Assembly (NCBI RefSeq): GCF_013409995.1
Contig: NZ_JACCBX010000007.1
Span: 310,001 to 374,000 of the forward strand
DNA length: 64,000 nucleotides
DNA from: Neobacillus driksii
GTDB lineage: Bacteria; Bacillota; Bacilli; Bacillales; Cytobacillaceae
Direction of reading: 5' to 3'
Position 1 is the stretch's first letter, and each line of letters opens with the position of its first letter. Below the pieces are notes generated by a model. It searched no databases and had not been told where the DNA came from. It saw only the letters and a list, made by a program, of their open reading frames with translations. Positions 8,685 through 17,746 of this stretch are shown here, one piece after another. Made by a program: the position numbers and the translations under genes.

Positions 8685-8890
8685 GCAACATCCTCCTCAT
8701 AAATTGATCCTTGTTACACTCATTATAGGAGACAATTGTTAAGACACAGTTGGTGAATTGTAAATTTTATGTCAATTCTCAACCCTACAAAGAGTGTTTA
8801 CAAATACTAGCAGGATATCCCATAGAATCCTTTTCTTAATGAAGTAAATAATAACGTTAGATTATTTTAGAAAATGGGTGAGAATGTAAA

Positions 8891-10345
8891 ATGGGTGAAA
8901 AAGCTAGTAAGAGTAAACGAAAGGGATTATCGGCGTGGCAGCTAACGATGATGGCGTTAGGCAGTGTTATTGGAGGTTCTTTTTTCCTTGGATCTTCGGT
9001 AGCAATTAACGCAGCTGGTCCTTCTATTTTACTATCGTATGTTATAGCCGGCGGACTTGTTTATCTTATTTTATATGCCTTATCTGAGATGACCATAGGT
9101 GCACCTACAGTAGGTTCCTTTAGTACATTTGCCGCAAGGGAACTTGGACAAGGTACAGGATTTGTGGTGGGCTGGCTTTATTGGACGGGAACTGTTCTAT
9201 CGATGTCGAGTGAGGCAACAGCGATTTCATTATTAGTTCGTGAATGGGTCCCCAATGTATCAATCGCTTTGTTAGGTGGGTCCATTATTGTAGCTGTCAC
9301 TCTGCTTAATTTATTAGGTGCAGATAAAATAGGGAAGCTTGCCAGCGGGTTATCTGCGGTTAAAATATTTGCGATTATCTTTTTTATTCTTACGGCAATT
9401 GTATTGATTGCAGGTTTAATGCCTGGAACCCCTGCGATTGGTGCAGGAGAATTGGCAAGGGAACCAATCATGCCGGGTGGGGTACAGGGCATTGCCGGAA
9501 GTATGCTGCTAGTTGTTTTTGCGTATGCAGGCTTTGAAATAATAGGATTAGCGGCAACTGAGGCCGATAATCCAACTGAGACGATCCCGAGAGCGATTCG
9601 CTATACCGTCTTTTCACTGGTCGGATTATATATCCTTTATGCGGCAGTGCTTCTGCCACTTATTCCTACAGCTGAACTAAGTGAAAACGTCAGTCCCATG
9701 GTTGCTTCACTAAATCGATGGGGGATTGGCTGGGCCGGTACAGCTCTTAATTTGGTATTGATTTCAGCCATTCTCTCAGCGATGCTGGCATGTATTTTCG
9801 GATTAGGAAGGATGATCCGCTCCCTTTCTGATGAAGGTCATGCACCCCATTGGCTGAAGGACAAGAGAGATGTTCCCTACAAAGGTATTATATTTTCCGG
9901 TCTTTCCATGCTGATTGGATTATTTTTCGGTCTATTATTTCCGAGAGCCTATCTTGTATTAATTACATCAGGAGGATTCGCTCTAATCTTTACCTATGCC
10001 GTAATCATGGCGAGTCATATCCGCTTCCGTAATAGAGAAGGGTGTCCGCCGGGCGGGATTTGTCAAATGCCAGGGTTTCCTCTTACATCTTGGATTGCCT
10101 TAATAAGCTTAATCATTGTTCTACTATGTATGCCATTTATTCCGGGTCAGACAGCTGGGCTCATAACTGGAAGTAGTATGGTAGTCATTTACTCGCTCAT
10201 TTATTTTGTCATGAGCTACATGCGACGTACTAGAGGAAATGAAACAACTAAAAGAGAAACGTCACCGGAGTTCCATCCAAACTACGCCACAGAGTTAGCA
10301 CAGGAAATAGCTGAAAGAGTTGACGAAAGAAACAATGATAAATAA
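8891..10345 (+). CDS. APC-superfamily amino acid permease
   Basis: The 484-residue protein has about 12 membrane helices. The first carries the APC motif MALGSVIGGSFFLGSS, and helix 6 reads VVFAYAGFEIIGLAATEADNP. It ends in a long charged cytoplasmic tail (residues about 440-484). GGGTGAGAATG precedes the ATG. The next gene, a PabB-PabC fusion, begins just after or within its end, so the two are probably co-transcribed. That pairing hints at an aromatic or related substrate, but this is only inference. Confidence 0.88.
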   Translation: MGEKASKSKRKGLSAWQLTMMALGSVIGGSFFLGSSVAINAAGPSILLSYVIAGGLVYLILYALSEMTIGAPTVGSFSTFAARELGQGTGFVVGWLYWTGTVLSMSSEATAISLLVREWVPNVSIALLGGSIIVAVTLLNLLGADKIGKLASGLSAVKIFAIIFFILTAIVLIAGLMPGTPAIGAGELAREPIMPGGVQGIAGSMLLVVFAYAGFEIIGLAATEADNPTETIPRAIRYTVFSLVGLYILYAAVLLPLIPTAELSENVSPMVASLNRWGIGWAGTALNLVLISAILSAMLACIFGLGRMIRSLSDEGHAPHWLKDKRDVPYKGIIFSGLSMLIGLFFGLLFPRAYLVLITSGGFALIFTYAVIMASHIRFRNREGCPPGGICQMPGFPLTSWIALISLIIVLLCMPFIPGQTAGLITGSSMVVIYSLIYFVMSYMRRTRGNETTKRETSPEFHPNYATELAQEIAERVDERNNDK

Positions 10346-10406
10346 ACTAAAAGAGGTTTCTTTTCTTTTAAAAAAATCAGAAAACTTAAGGGTGAAAGCA
10401 TCGATC

Positions 10407-12149
10407 ATGAAACAAAAAGAACCTCTTTTAGCATTTGAATTTGCAAATTCAAACGGAAATATAAAACCATTTACGTTTCAACATCCGGTCAGAGTGATTG
10501 CCGCACATAAAGTGGAGGATATCCTGCCGAGCTTTCAGCTTGTCCAGGAAGCTGTGGAAAATGGGTATTATGCTGCAGGATTTTTATCATACGAAAGTGC
10601 TCCCGCATTTGATCCAGCCTATAACGTTAAAAGCGGGGGTTCTTTGCCTTTGCTCTGGTTTGGTATATTCTCAACACCTAAGGAAAAACAAATAAGCAGT
10701 CATGGAGATTTTTCCGTGGCTAAATGGAAACCGTCTATTACGATGGAGGAGTATAATCAAGCAATCTCCTCTATTAAAAAATCAATACAGTACGGGAATA
10801 CATACCAAACCAATTATACCATCCGTCTCCATTCACAATTTAGCGGTGACAGTCTTGCATACTATAATAGGCTAAAAAAAGCACAAAGCTCTAATTATTG
10901 CGCTTACATACATACGGGTGAACATAGTATTATATCTGCTTCGCCGGAGTTGTTTTTTCACTTGGATAATGGAAAAATTACGACTAGGCCAATGAAAGGG
11001 ACGGTTAAAAGAGGGGCGTCATTTGAAGAGGATGAAAGAAACGCAAACTGGCTGCTTCAATCTGAGAAAAATCGTGCAGAAAACCTTATGATTGTTGATT
11101 TGCTCCGAAATGACCTCGGAATGGTTGCTGAATCAGGAAGTGTTGAGGTTGAGAAATTGTTTGAAATTGAACAATACCCGACGGTTCATCAAATGACCTC
11201 CACCATTTCTGCAAAGATAACAGAAAACACGACCCTTTTAGATATCTTTAAAGCACTTTTTCCATGTGGGTCCATTACAGGTGCACCAAAGGTTAGCACG
11301 ATGAATATCATTGCAGACTTAGAAAATGAACCACGTGATGTTTACTGCGGTGCTATTGGCTATATTACACCAGATAAAGAAGCGATTTTTAATGTACCTA
11401 TTAGAACAGTGCTGATTGACCATTCAACTGGAAGCGCCGTGTATGGTGTTGGCGGAGGAGTTACATGGGATTCCACATCAGAAGGGGAATACAATGAAAT
11501 TCTTGCAAAAGCAAAGCTGTTAGAGGAAAAACCATCGGAATACCAGTTGTTAGAAAGTTTGCTGCTGGACAATGGGGATTATTTTTTGCTTGAAGAGCAC
11601 CTTAAACGCCTAGAGAATTCAGCCCGGTATTTTGGGTATCCTATCGAAGTTGAAAGGATAAAAGGATTCTTAAACGAGTATAGAGATAAACAACATAACG
11701 GGATGATCAAGATTCGATTATTATTGGCTAAAGATGGAGAGTTAATGATCGAAGGTCAACCTATCACCCAACAGGATGCAGTGTTAAAAGTGGTCATAGC
11801 AGATGAGCCAGTCGATAAAACCAATCCATTTCTGTACCATAAAACCACCAATCGCGAAATCTACGAAAAGTTTCAAAAACAGAAGCCAGCAGAAGCTTTT
11901 GATGTCCTGCTTTGGAATCAAGACGGAGAAATAACCGAATTTACAAATGGCAACGTTGCCCTGGAAATTGACGGTGTACGATGGACTCCGCCCGTAAACA
12001 GCGGTTTACTAGCTGGGACTTTTCGTGACAGTTTACAACAAAATGGAGAAATACACGAAAAAGTACTCACACACTCTGATTTAAAAAAAGCAACAAGAGT
12101 CTGGTTTATAAATAGTGTCCGAAAATGGAAAGAGGTTGACCTAGTATAA
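10407..12149 (+). CDS. pabBC: Fused aminodeoxychorismate synthase component I / aminodeoxychorismate lyase (PabB-PabC)
   Basis: The N-terminal ~390 residues form the chorismate-utilising domain (RPMKGTVKRG; CGSITGAPKVSTM). The C-terminal ~190 residues are a class IV aminotransferase-fold lyase, with YHKTTNREIYEKF carrying the PLP lysine. Together they would convert chorismate to p-aminobenzoate for folate synthesis, given a PabA glutaminase, which is not in this window. The frame is open up to a TTG at 10320 overlapping the permease gene. I prefer ATG 10407, where homology to PabB begins (MKQKEPLLAFEF), but its ribosome binding site is weak. Confidence 0.88.
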   Translation: MKQKEPLLAFEFANSNGNIKPFTFQHPVRVIAAHKVEDILPSFQLVQEAVENGYYAAGFLSYESAPAFDPAYNVKSGGSLPLLWFGIFSTPKEKQISSHGDFSVAKWKPSITMEEYNQAISSIKKSIQYGNTYQTNYTIRLHSQFSGDSLAYYNRLKKAQSSNYCAYIHTGEHSIISASPELFFHLDNGKITTRPMKGTVKRGASFEEDERNANWLLQSEKNRAENLMIVDLLRNDLGMVAESGSVEVEKLFEIEQYPTVHQMTSTISAKITENTTLLDIFKALFPCGSITGAPKVSTMNIIADLENEPRDVYCGAIGYITPDKEAIFNVPIRTVLIDHSTGSAVYGVGGGVTWDSTSEGEYNEILAKAKLLEEKPSEYQLLESLLLDNGDYFLLEEHLKRLENSARYFGYPIEVERIKGFLNEYRDKQHNGMIKIRLLLAKDGELMIEGQPITQQDAVLKVVIADEPVDKTNPFLYHKTTNREIYEKFQKQKPAEAFDVLLWNQDGEITEFTNGNVALEIDGVRWTPPVNSGLLAGTFRDSLQQNGEIHEKVLTHSDLKKATRVWFINSVRKWKEVDLV

Positions 12150-12165
12150 AAGTAAAAAGCAATGT

Positions 12166-12198
12166 AATCACCTTCCCACAGGAAAGGTGATTTTTATT
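12166..12198 (+). terminator. Intrinsic terminator of the pabBC unit
   Basis: ATCACCTT pairs with AAAGGTGAT and is followed by TTTTTATTG. Confidence 0.85.
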
Positions 12199-12359
12199 GT
12201 TTAAAAAAGTAGAAATCAAAAAAGATTTTGCATTACATATAAAATAAACACTCCTAAAAGTTAAGAATATCTTAAGGATTCTATGAAACTTTTCTTAAGT
12301 TTTGATTTGTATAGTAACTACATAGAAGTTTTCTTGAGGAATTACTGAGGAGGCTAATT

Positions 12360-12923
12360 ATGGTAGAAAAAAGGATGTACCTTCTTTTAACGAATACGGG
12401 TTCATTTTTAACAAAATGTATAAAGCTATATACAAAAAAACCATACAATCATGCATCCATAGCCTTTGATAGCCAGTTATCAGAAGTATATAGCTTTGGG
12501 AGAAAAACTGTCCGAAACCCTTTTATTGGGGGCTTTGTTAAGGAAAATGTGAAGGCAGGTTTATTTAAACATGCAGACTGTGTCATTTATTCTATTACCG
12601 TATCTGAGGGCCAAATTCAAAAGATGAACCAGGTTTTAAAAGAATTCGTATTACAAAAGAAGGATTATCGATATAATTTTTTAGGATTATTTGGCGTTAT
12701 GTTTAATAAACCGATAAAAAGAAAAAATGCCTTCTTCTGCTCTCAATTTGTTGCTTTTCTCCTTAAGGAATCTAACATCATCGATTTTGATAAGCCGCTC
12801 TCACTTATTACACCTCATGATTTGCAAAATACATCCAGATTTCAATTCGTCTATGAAGGAAAGCTAAAAGATTATATTAGTGAAGATAAAGCTGAATTTC
12901 CTTTCCATTTTGTATCAGTTTGA
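12360..12923 (+). CDS. YiiX-like permuted NlpC/P60 papain-fold protein
   Basis: In this 187-residue protein the catalytic order is permuted: the histidine is near the N-terminus (KPYNHASIAFD) and the cysteine later (NAFFCSQFVAFLL). That is the arrangement of YiiX/YebB-type permuted papain-fold amidases. No signal peptide is visible, so it is probably cytosolic. The natural substrate is unknown. TGAGGAGG lies 8 nt before ATG 12360. The promoter region holds two CTTAAG hexamers 23 bp apart. Confidence 0.75.
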   Translation: MVEKRMYLLLTNTGSFLTKCIKLYTKKPYNHASIAFDSQLSEVYSFGRKTVRNPFIGGFVKENVKAGLFKHADCVIYSITVSEGQIQKMNQVLKEFVLQKKDYRYNFLGLFGVMFNKPIKRKNAFFCSQFVAFLLKESNIIDFDKPLSLITPHDLQNTSRFQFVYEGKLKDYISEDKAEFPFHFVSV

Positions 12924-13057
12924 AAATTTAACTTGTGAAAAGAAATTCTGATTAGTGAGATTGAACAACTTTTTGTTTTTTGCAGGTTTATACAAGTTTA
13001 GTGTGGAATAGTAGTATTGAAATTTTAAAAATCTAAGAAAAAAATGGAGGTATACAT

Positions 13058-13597
13058 ATGTCAATTTATGCTTTCCAGGCTGAGCTTTCAAATGGTGATA
13101 ATATTAGTTTAGAAAACTTTAATGGAAAAGTATTGCTCATTGTTAACACTGCAAGTAAATGTGGATTAACCCCGCAATATGAGAGTTTGGAAAAATTATT
13201 TAGGACCCATAAAGATCAGGGATTCTCTGTTTTAGCCTTTCCTTGTAATCAATTTGGCGGGCAGGAACCTGGTACGGATGAGCAAATCCAAGCATTCTGC
13301 TCCGTCAACTATGATGTAAGTTTCCCTATGTTTAAAAAAATAGATGTAAACGGGGAGCATGCACTTCCGCTCTATCAGTATTTACGTGAGCAGGCACCAG
13401 AGGATAGTAACGTAGATACTGACAGTAGATTATACCAGCATCTCCGTAACAATTTTCCACAGATTCTAGAGAGTGCTGATATTAAATGGAACTTTACTAA
13501 GTTTTTAATTGATCAAAATGGAAATGTTGTTAAACGCTATTTTCCAAGCACCCTGCCTGAAGAGATAGAAAATGAAATTGAGAAGTTATTAAAATAA
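13058..13597 (+). CDS. bsaA: Glutathione peroxidase-type thiol peroxidase
   Basis: The peroxidatic cysteine is C35 in NTASKCGLTPQY. FPCNQFGGQEPG supplies the conserved Gln, and WNFTKFLID supplies the Trp/Asn of the GPx site. A further Cys (QAFCSVNYDV) is the likely resolving residue, so the enzyme probably works with thioredoxin and reduces peroxides in the cytosol. The 179-residue length is normal. AATGGAGG precedes the ATG and a terminator follows. Confidence 0.93.
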   Translation: MSIYAFQAELSNGDNISLENFNGKVLLIVNTASKCGLTPQYESLEKLFRTHKDQGFSVLAFPCNQFGGQEPGTDEQIQAFCSVNYDVSFPMFKKIDVNGEHALPLYQYLREQAPEDSNVDTDSRLYQHLRNNFPQILESADIKWNFTKFLIDQNGNVVKRYFPSTLPEEIENEIEKLLK

Positions 13598-13608
13598 TTC
13601 TTAAACCG

Positions 13609-13634
13609 AAAGGGCCGTATTGGTCCTTTTTTTG
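13609..13634 (+). terminator. Intrinsic terminator of the peroxidase gene
   Basis: AAAGGGCC pairs with GGTCCTTT and is followed by TTTTT. Confidence 0.85.
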
Positions 13635-13732
13635 CACCTATGAGAAAACCTGTGACACAATATTGAAACAGATGGTTATATTGAAGAATGATAAAATATA
13701 ATAATCTAGAGAATAAAAGAGGTAAGTCAGAT

Positions 13733-14032
13733 ATGAACAAAACAGAGGTCATTGCACGTCGAATACTTGGATGGAAATTAAATCGGTATGACAGATGGTA
13801 TGATGCAGAAAAAGAGGAATTTATTTATGATTTTGAGCCGGTGGAAAACCTTGAACACGCACTTTTAATTGTTCAGCGATTAAAAAGTTTCGGCTATACA
13901 TATTCAGCAGCAGGCGAACATGAGGTTTGTTTTAATGATGTTTGCGCGAGTGGTAAAAGCCTAGCACAAGCCATAACCAATGCAGCGTTTTTACTCGCCG
14001 ACAATAGTACAATAGATGAGGGATGGTTATAG
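13733..14032 (+). CDS. Small phage ABA-sandwich (BC1872-like) protein
   Basis: The 99-residue protein starts MNKTEVIARRILGWKLNRYDRWYD and includes HALLIVQRLKSFGY and a C-terminal SLAQAITNAAFLL helix. This is the pattern of the phage ABA-sandwich/BC1872-like family found in Bacillus chromosomes and phages. ATG 13733 follows AAAGAGG. Function is unknown. It stands alone, with no other phage genes nearby except the amidase at 14.7 kb. Confidence 0.6.
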   Translation: MNKTEVIARRILGWKLNRYDRWYDAEKEEFIYDFEPVENLEHALLIVQRLKSFGYTYSAAGEHEVCFNDVCASGKSLAQAITNAAFLLADNSTIDEGWL

Positions 14033-14057
14033 AAAAATAATATGTAAAGGATTCGAT

Positions 14058-14092
14058 TAAAAAGAGCACCTCGAGAAAATGGAGGTGCTCTA
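14058..14092 (-). terminator. Intrinsic terminator of the minus-strand membrane-anchored ORF
   Basis: AGAGCACCT pairs with AGGTGCTCT. The T-run is on the minus strand. Confidence 0.8.
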
Positions 14093-14097
14093 TTGCA

Positions 14098-14415
14098 TTA
14101 TCCTTTTATTGCATCATGTTTGAAACCGTTCTGGGTGGCATAGATTTCATACCATTCGTATTGGGGAGATTTAAACCATTCATACTTTGGCATATACACT
14201 AGGTATCTAGTATTGCCATCCGCATCAAGGATCGATTTGAAGATCGTTACATTTCCAAATCCAAACGTCTTGTCTAAATATCCTTCCATTCCATCTCTGA
14301 CGATATTCTTTTTGTCTTCCTTCTCTTGCTTATGTAACTCCAGTACTCCATCAATAAACATACTTAACACGACCAAAGTAATAAGGATTACTACGAAAAT
14401 AAATAACTTTAACAA
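14098..14415 (-). CDS. Single-pass membrane protein of unknown function
   Basis: The 105-residue protein has an N-terminal membrane segment (about residues 2-24, VVILITLVVLSMFIDGV). A charged linker and a Tyr/Trp-rich domain follow (YEWFKSPQYEWYEIY). The TTG start at 14415 is supported by AAAGGAGG seven nt upstream. The soluble part is probably extracytoplasmic. I recognise no family. Confidence 0.65.
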   Translation of the reverse strand: MLKLFIFVVILITLVVLSMFIDGVLELHKQEKEDKKNIVRDGMEGYLDKTFGFGNVTIFKSILDADGNTRYLVYMPKYEWFKSPQYEWYEIYATQNGFKHDAIKG

Positions 14416-14682
14416 TACAAAGCCTCCTTTAATTTTTGATTCAGTATTATTTTACATTCGTGGGAAAGTGGAAGATGTGATAAAAATAACAGGGGGTAAA
14501 GGATTTCGCTATTAAATTTTGTTACTTAATACAAACTTTTGTTTTAGTGGACTTTTTTGACCCTGTCCATTATGGTTTCTTATCCATATATAAAGGGTGA
14601 ATGGATAGGGAACTTAAAGGATGGGCTGTGATGGTCCAAAAATCTTGAAAAAGTTCCTTTTTCAAAAAAGGGAGGGTACTTT

Positions 14683-15372
14683 ATGTTGAAAATATCTCAC
14701 GCTGCAGGACATGCACTTGTCACTCCAGGAAAACAGTCACCCGATGGATATAAAGAATGGCAGGTTACCAATGAGATTGTGAAGCTTGTCATGATGGAAC
14801 TTGAAAACTATGAAGGAGTAAGTCAAAAACGGATTGATGATCCTACTGGGAGTAGTGATCTTCCGCTAAACAAACGCTGTGAATTAATAAATACATGGGG
14901 AGCTAATGTTCATATCGATTACCACCTCAATGCGTATGGAGCTGGTTGGAATCATGCGGGCGGAACTGAAACGTACACGTACAAGACGAAGCCAATAGAG
15001 GCGGCCGAACTAGCCGAAAAGATACAAGTCAATTTAGTGAAAGAATTAGGGTTTAGGAACCGCGGCGTAAAAACAGCTAATTTTCAGATAGTAAGGGATA
15101 CCAACATAACGGCAATATTAATCGAATTCGCCTTTATGACGAACCATAATGAAGCTATGAAAATGAGGACAACGGAGTACCAGAAAAAAGCAGCGATAGC
15201 AGTGGTGGAGGGGCTTACTGCTCAGTATAAGCTAGTAAAGAAATCAGTTGAAACTCCATTAGCTAATGTAATTTATCGCGTCCAAGTAGGGGCATTTGCA
15301 GATATCAATAATGCAAAGGTCTTGGTCGAAGAGTTGAAAGCAAAAGGATATCCAGCGATACTCATTAAGTGA
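14683..15372 (+). CDS. N-acetylmuramoyl-L-alanine amidase with partial SPOR domain
   Basis: Residues 1-175 are an Amidase_3 catalytic domain: the zinc-site His (ISHAAGHAL), an early Glu, IDYHLNAYG with the second His, and LIEFAFMTN with the catalytic Glu. The end (YRVQVGAFADINNAKVL) is only about half of a SPOR repeat, and the protein stops within it. There is no signal peptide, as in phage endolysins and sporulation amidases of the CwlC type. It would cleave the peptide from peptidoglycan during mother-cell or phage lysis. GGGAGGG precedes the ATG. Confidence 0.87.
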   Translation: MLKISHAAGHALVTPGKQSPDGYKEWQVTNEIVKLVMMELENYEGVSQKRIDDPTGSSDLPLNKRCELINTWGANVHIDYHLNAYGAGWNHAGGTETYTYKTKPIEAAELAEKIQVNLVKELGFRNRGVKTANFQIVRDTNITAILIEFAFMTNHNEAMKMRTTEYQKKAAIAVVEGLTAQYKLVKKSVETPLANVIYRVQVGAFADINNAKVLVEELKAKGYPAILIK

Positions 15373-15469
15373 ATTATTTAGGATTTAGAAAAAGGAGGTT
15401 TGGACCTTTTCATTTCCAGTCTATCATTTTGAGAAAATAATTTTATTAGTCATACTTGAGAATATTTTA

Positions 15470-15496
15470 CATCTCTTATAAAGAGGTGTTTTTTTA
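15470..15496 (+). promoter_or_regulatory. Hairpin with T-run overlapping a ribosome binding site
   Basis: ACATCTCTT pairs with AAGAGGTGT and is followed by seven T. The GAGGTG in its 3' arm is also the only candidate ribosome binding site for the ATG at 15497, so the hairpin may hide or expose it. Confidence 0.5.
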
Positions 15497-15889
15497 ATGA
15501 AAAAAAAGTTCATTTGGTCTATTATTGTGTTTGTGTTTTTGATTGCATTTTATGATGTGATGTTTCGAACAAAAACCGTCACAAATGTAGGTGAGGATAA
15601 GAATTGGTTGATAAAAATAAACGCTTCAATAGTCGAATTGAATAGCAGCTATCGCCTCGAAGTTCAATATAAAGGGAACGAAAATATTGAACTTGTTAAT
15701 TTTAATATTCATCCTCATTATGAAACTGGTTTGCCAACATTAGATGAAAATGGCTATTACTTATATGAATGTGAAGATGATTGTAATTATCATGATAAAG
15801 ACTCTAAACTTCTGTTATTTATTATTTGGATGGAAAAGAACCATTCAGTAGAAAATATGGATTTTATAGAATTGAAGAAAAAGAAGTAG
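15497..15889 (+). CDS. Exported or membrane-anchored protein of unknown function
   Basis: The 130-residue protein has a basic start (MKKKF) and one hydrophobic segment (residues about 5-21) that would act as signal anchor. The remainder is hydrophilic and acidic, with one cysteine pair (YECEDDCNYHD). The extracellular domain resembles no family I know. Its ribosome binding site lies in a terminator-like hairpin. Confidence 0.6.
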   Translation: MKKKFIWSIIVFVFLIAFYDVMFRTKTVTNVGEDKNWLIKINASIVELNSSYRLEVQYKGNENIELVNFNIHPHYETGLPTLDENGYYLYECEDDCNYHDKDSKLLLFIIWMEKNHSVENMDFIELKKKK

Positions 15890-16011
15890 TTTGGGAAAAA
15901 ATAGGTCTAACAGTCTATTAATTTGTTATATCTTTATATGTAATTGCATATGATTACTGTACGAGCTATGATTATTCATAGAAAAGAAGTTTTGTATAGG
16001 AGGGAATTTGA

Positions 16012-16968
16012 ATGGATTTTATGAGCAGAGTAGCACCAGAATTAAAAGAAATACTTACAGTTTTCCCGCCGCTTAGTCTTCCTGAGGGTTTGGAGGCAGC
16101 AAGACAAGCACCAGCTATTTCAATTGAAAAACTTGAAAGCGTTAACATTACTACACGCAGCATAGCTGGCGGTGACGGCCAGGATATGAAGGTTAAAATT
16201 TATGAACCGACACCTCGGAATGGAACAAAGCTTCCAGCTCTATTGTTTATCCATGGAGGAGGTTACGTATTAGGAGACGCAGATGGTTCGGACGGAGACT
16301 GCCAAGAGTTTGCACAGGAAGCTCAGTGTGTTGTCGTTTCCGTGGATTACCGTCTTGCACCTGAACATCCATTTCCGGCACCACTCGAAGATTGTTATGC
16401 TGCATTGGTATGGATGACGAAGGCAGCTGATGAGTTGAATATCGATGTGTCGCGTGTCGCTGTTGCGGGTCAAAGTGCAGGAGGAGGCTTGACTGCCGCG
16501 TTAAGTTTGTTAGCCCGTGATCGAAAGGGACCAGCTATCTCTTTCCAAATGCCGTTGTACCCAATGATTGATGACCGTAATGTAACACCTTCCAGCTACG
16601 AAATTACGGATGAACGTGCAATCTGGAACCGTGGAAATAATCTAGCAGGCTGGAGAATGTATTTGGGCGAACATGCAAACGGAGAAATTTCACCATATGC
16701 AGCACCTGCCCGTGCAAAAAATCTGTCTAACCTGCCGCCAACCTATACTTGTGTAGGTCAGTTAGATCCTTTCCGTGATGAAACGATAGAATATGTAGCA
16801 AAATTGGCGCAAGCAGGAGTTCCAGTGGAATTCCACCTGTATCCAGGTGCTTACCATGGTTTTGAACTATTAAATCCAACTTCCGAAATAGGGAAGAAAG
16901 CAAAAAATCAATATGTTCAAGCATTGAAAAAAGCGTTACAGCCACAGCATGAATCAATAAGTATTTAA
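16012..16968 (+). CDS. HSL-family alpha/beta hydrolase (esterase)
   Basis: The oxyanion-hole motif HGGGYV lies at residue 81, and the nucleophile motif GQSAGGG places Ser155. Asp in GQLDPFRDE and His in YHGFELL complete the triad. These are the hallmarks of the hormone-sensitive lipase group, which hydrolyses short acyl esters. The length (318 aa) is normal. There is no signal peptide, so it is cytosolic. TAGGAGGG precedes the ATG; a terminator follows at once. Confidence 0.92.
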   Translation: MDFMSRVAPELKEILTVFPPLSLPEGLEAARQAPAISIEKLESVNITTRSIAGGDGQDMKVKIYEPTPRNGTKLPALLFIHGGGYVLGDADGSDGDCQEFAQEAQCVVVSVDYRLAPEHPFPAPLEDCYAALVWMTKAADELNIDVSRVAVAGQSAGGGLTAALSLLARDRKGPAISFQMPLYPMIDDRNVTPSSYEITDERAIWNRGNNLAGWRMYLGEHANGEISPYAAPARAKNLSNLPPTYTCVGQLDPFRDETIEYVAKLAQAGVPVEFHLYPGAYHGFELLNPTSEIGKKAKNQYVQALKKALQPQHESISI

Positions 16969-16978
16969 AATAAATCTA

Positions 16979-17018
16979 GTGCAATGGATGAGTTTTGGTC
17001 CATTGCGCTTTTTATTTT
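16979..17018 (+). terminator. Intrinsic terminator of the esterase gene
   Basis: GTGCAATGGA pairs with TCCATTGCGC and is followed by TTTTTATTTT. Confidence 0.85.
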
Positions 17019-17093
17019 ACAGTCTACTTATAAAAGATTAGAATAAATGAATGAGTCTTCAGTATATTTTTTTTACATAGGGAGGATCCTTAA

Positions 17094-17642
17094 GTGCTTG
17101 TTGATACCAAAGAATTCACGATAAATGGTTTACGGTATATTATCAGGTCAGCAATGGAGAAGGATGCGAAAAGCTTGTCTGAAGTCCGAGTGCAGATTGA
17201 TGGTGAAACAGAGAATTTGGATAGGGAACCAGGCGAGGCATACATAGATGAATCAGGTTTTAAACAGGTTATTAAAGAGGATACAGAACGGGCTAAAAAC
17301 TTATTTTTGGTAGCTGAAGTAAATGGTAAAATAGTAGGTTTTTGCCGATGTGTGGGGAATCAATTAAAACGCTCCTCACATAAAGTAGAATTTGGGGTCT
17401 GTGTGTTAAACGACTACTGGGGTTACGGCATAGGAAAAAGCTTTTTAGAAGAATCGATTCAGTGGGCAGATACTAGTGGTATACAGAAAATCAGCTTGAA
17501 TGTTCTAGAGACCAATGATAAAGCCATTAAGCTTTATCAAAAATATGGCTTCGAAGTGGAAGGTACGTTAAGAGATGATAAATTGCTTTCAGACGGAAAT
17601 TTTTATAATACCATTTTAATGGGAAGGTTGAATCAGTCGTGA
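17094..17642 (+). CDS. GNAT-family N-acetyltransferase
   Basis: The 182-residue protein has the acetyl-CoA binding core (GYGIGKSFLEESIQWA) and the GNAT C-terminal signature NDKAIKLYQKYGFEVEG. The layout is close to RimI/YkkB-type enzymes. The GTG start at 17094 is backed by GGGAGGATCC. The acceptor substrate is unknown. Confidence 0.88.
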   Translation: MLVDTKEFTINGLRYIIRSAMEKDAKSLSEVRVQIDGETENLDREPGEAYIDESGFKQVIKEDTERAKNLFLVAEVNGKIVGFCRCVGNQLKRSSHKVEFGVCVLNDYWGYGIGKSFLEESIQWADTSGIQKISLNVLETNDKAIKLYQKYGFEVEGTLRDDKLLSDGNFYNTILMGRLNQS

Positions 17643-17700
17643 TCTATAGTGGTTTGGTTGGTCGGGAATTTTACCCAAGGCCATATGGTATAAGTTGTAA

Positions 17701-17737
17701 AAAAGGGCGATGCTGAAATGGGCATCGCTTTTTTACA
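17701..17737. terminator. Bidirectional terminator
   Basis: AAAAGGGCGATGC pairs with GGCATCGCTTTTTT. It separates the convergent acetyltransferase and 51-aa genes. Confidence 0.85.
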
Positions 17738-17746
17738 GGATTACTT

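Noticed and set aside
8720..8890. T-box or other riboswitch upstream of the APC permease at 8891
   Set aside because: No T-box sequence, anti-terminator or terminator is visible in this leader.
12240..12350. PhoP- or WalR-type box in the two CTTAAG repeats
   Set aside because: Spacing (23 bp) and sequence do not match the known boxes; I could not assign a regulator.
13733..15372. Prophage remnant
   Set aside because: A BC1872-like protein and an amidase alone are not enough; no structural, integrase or terminase genes are present.
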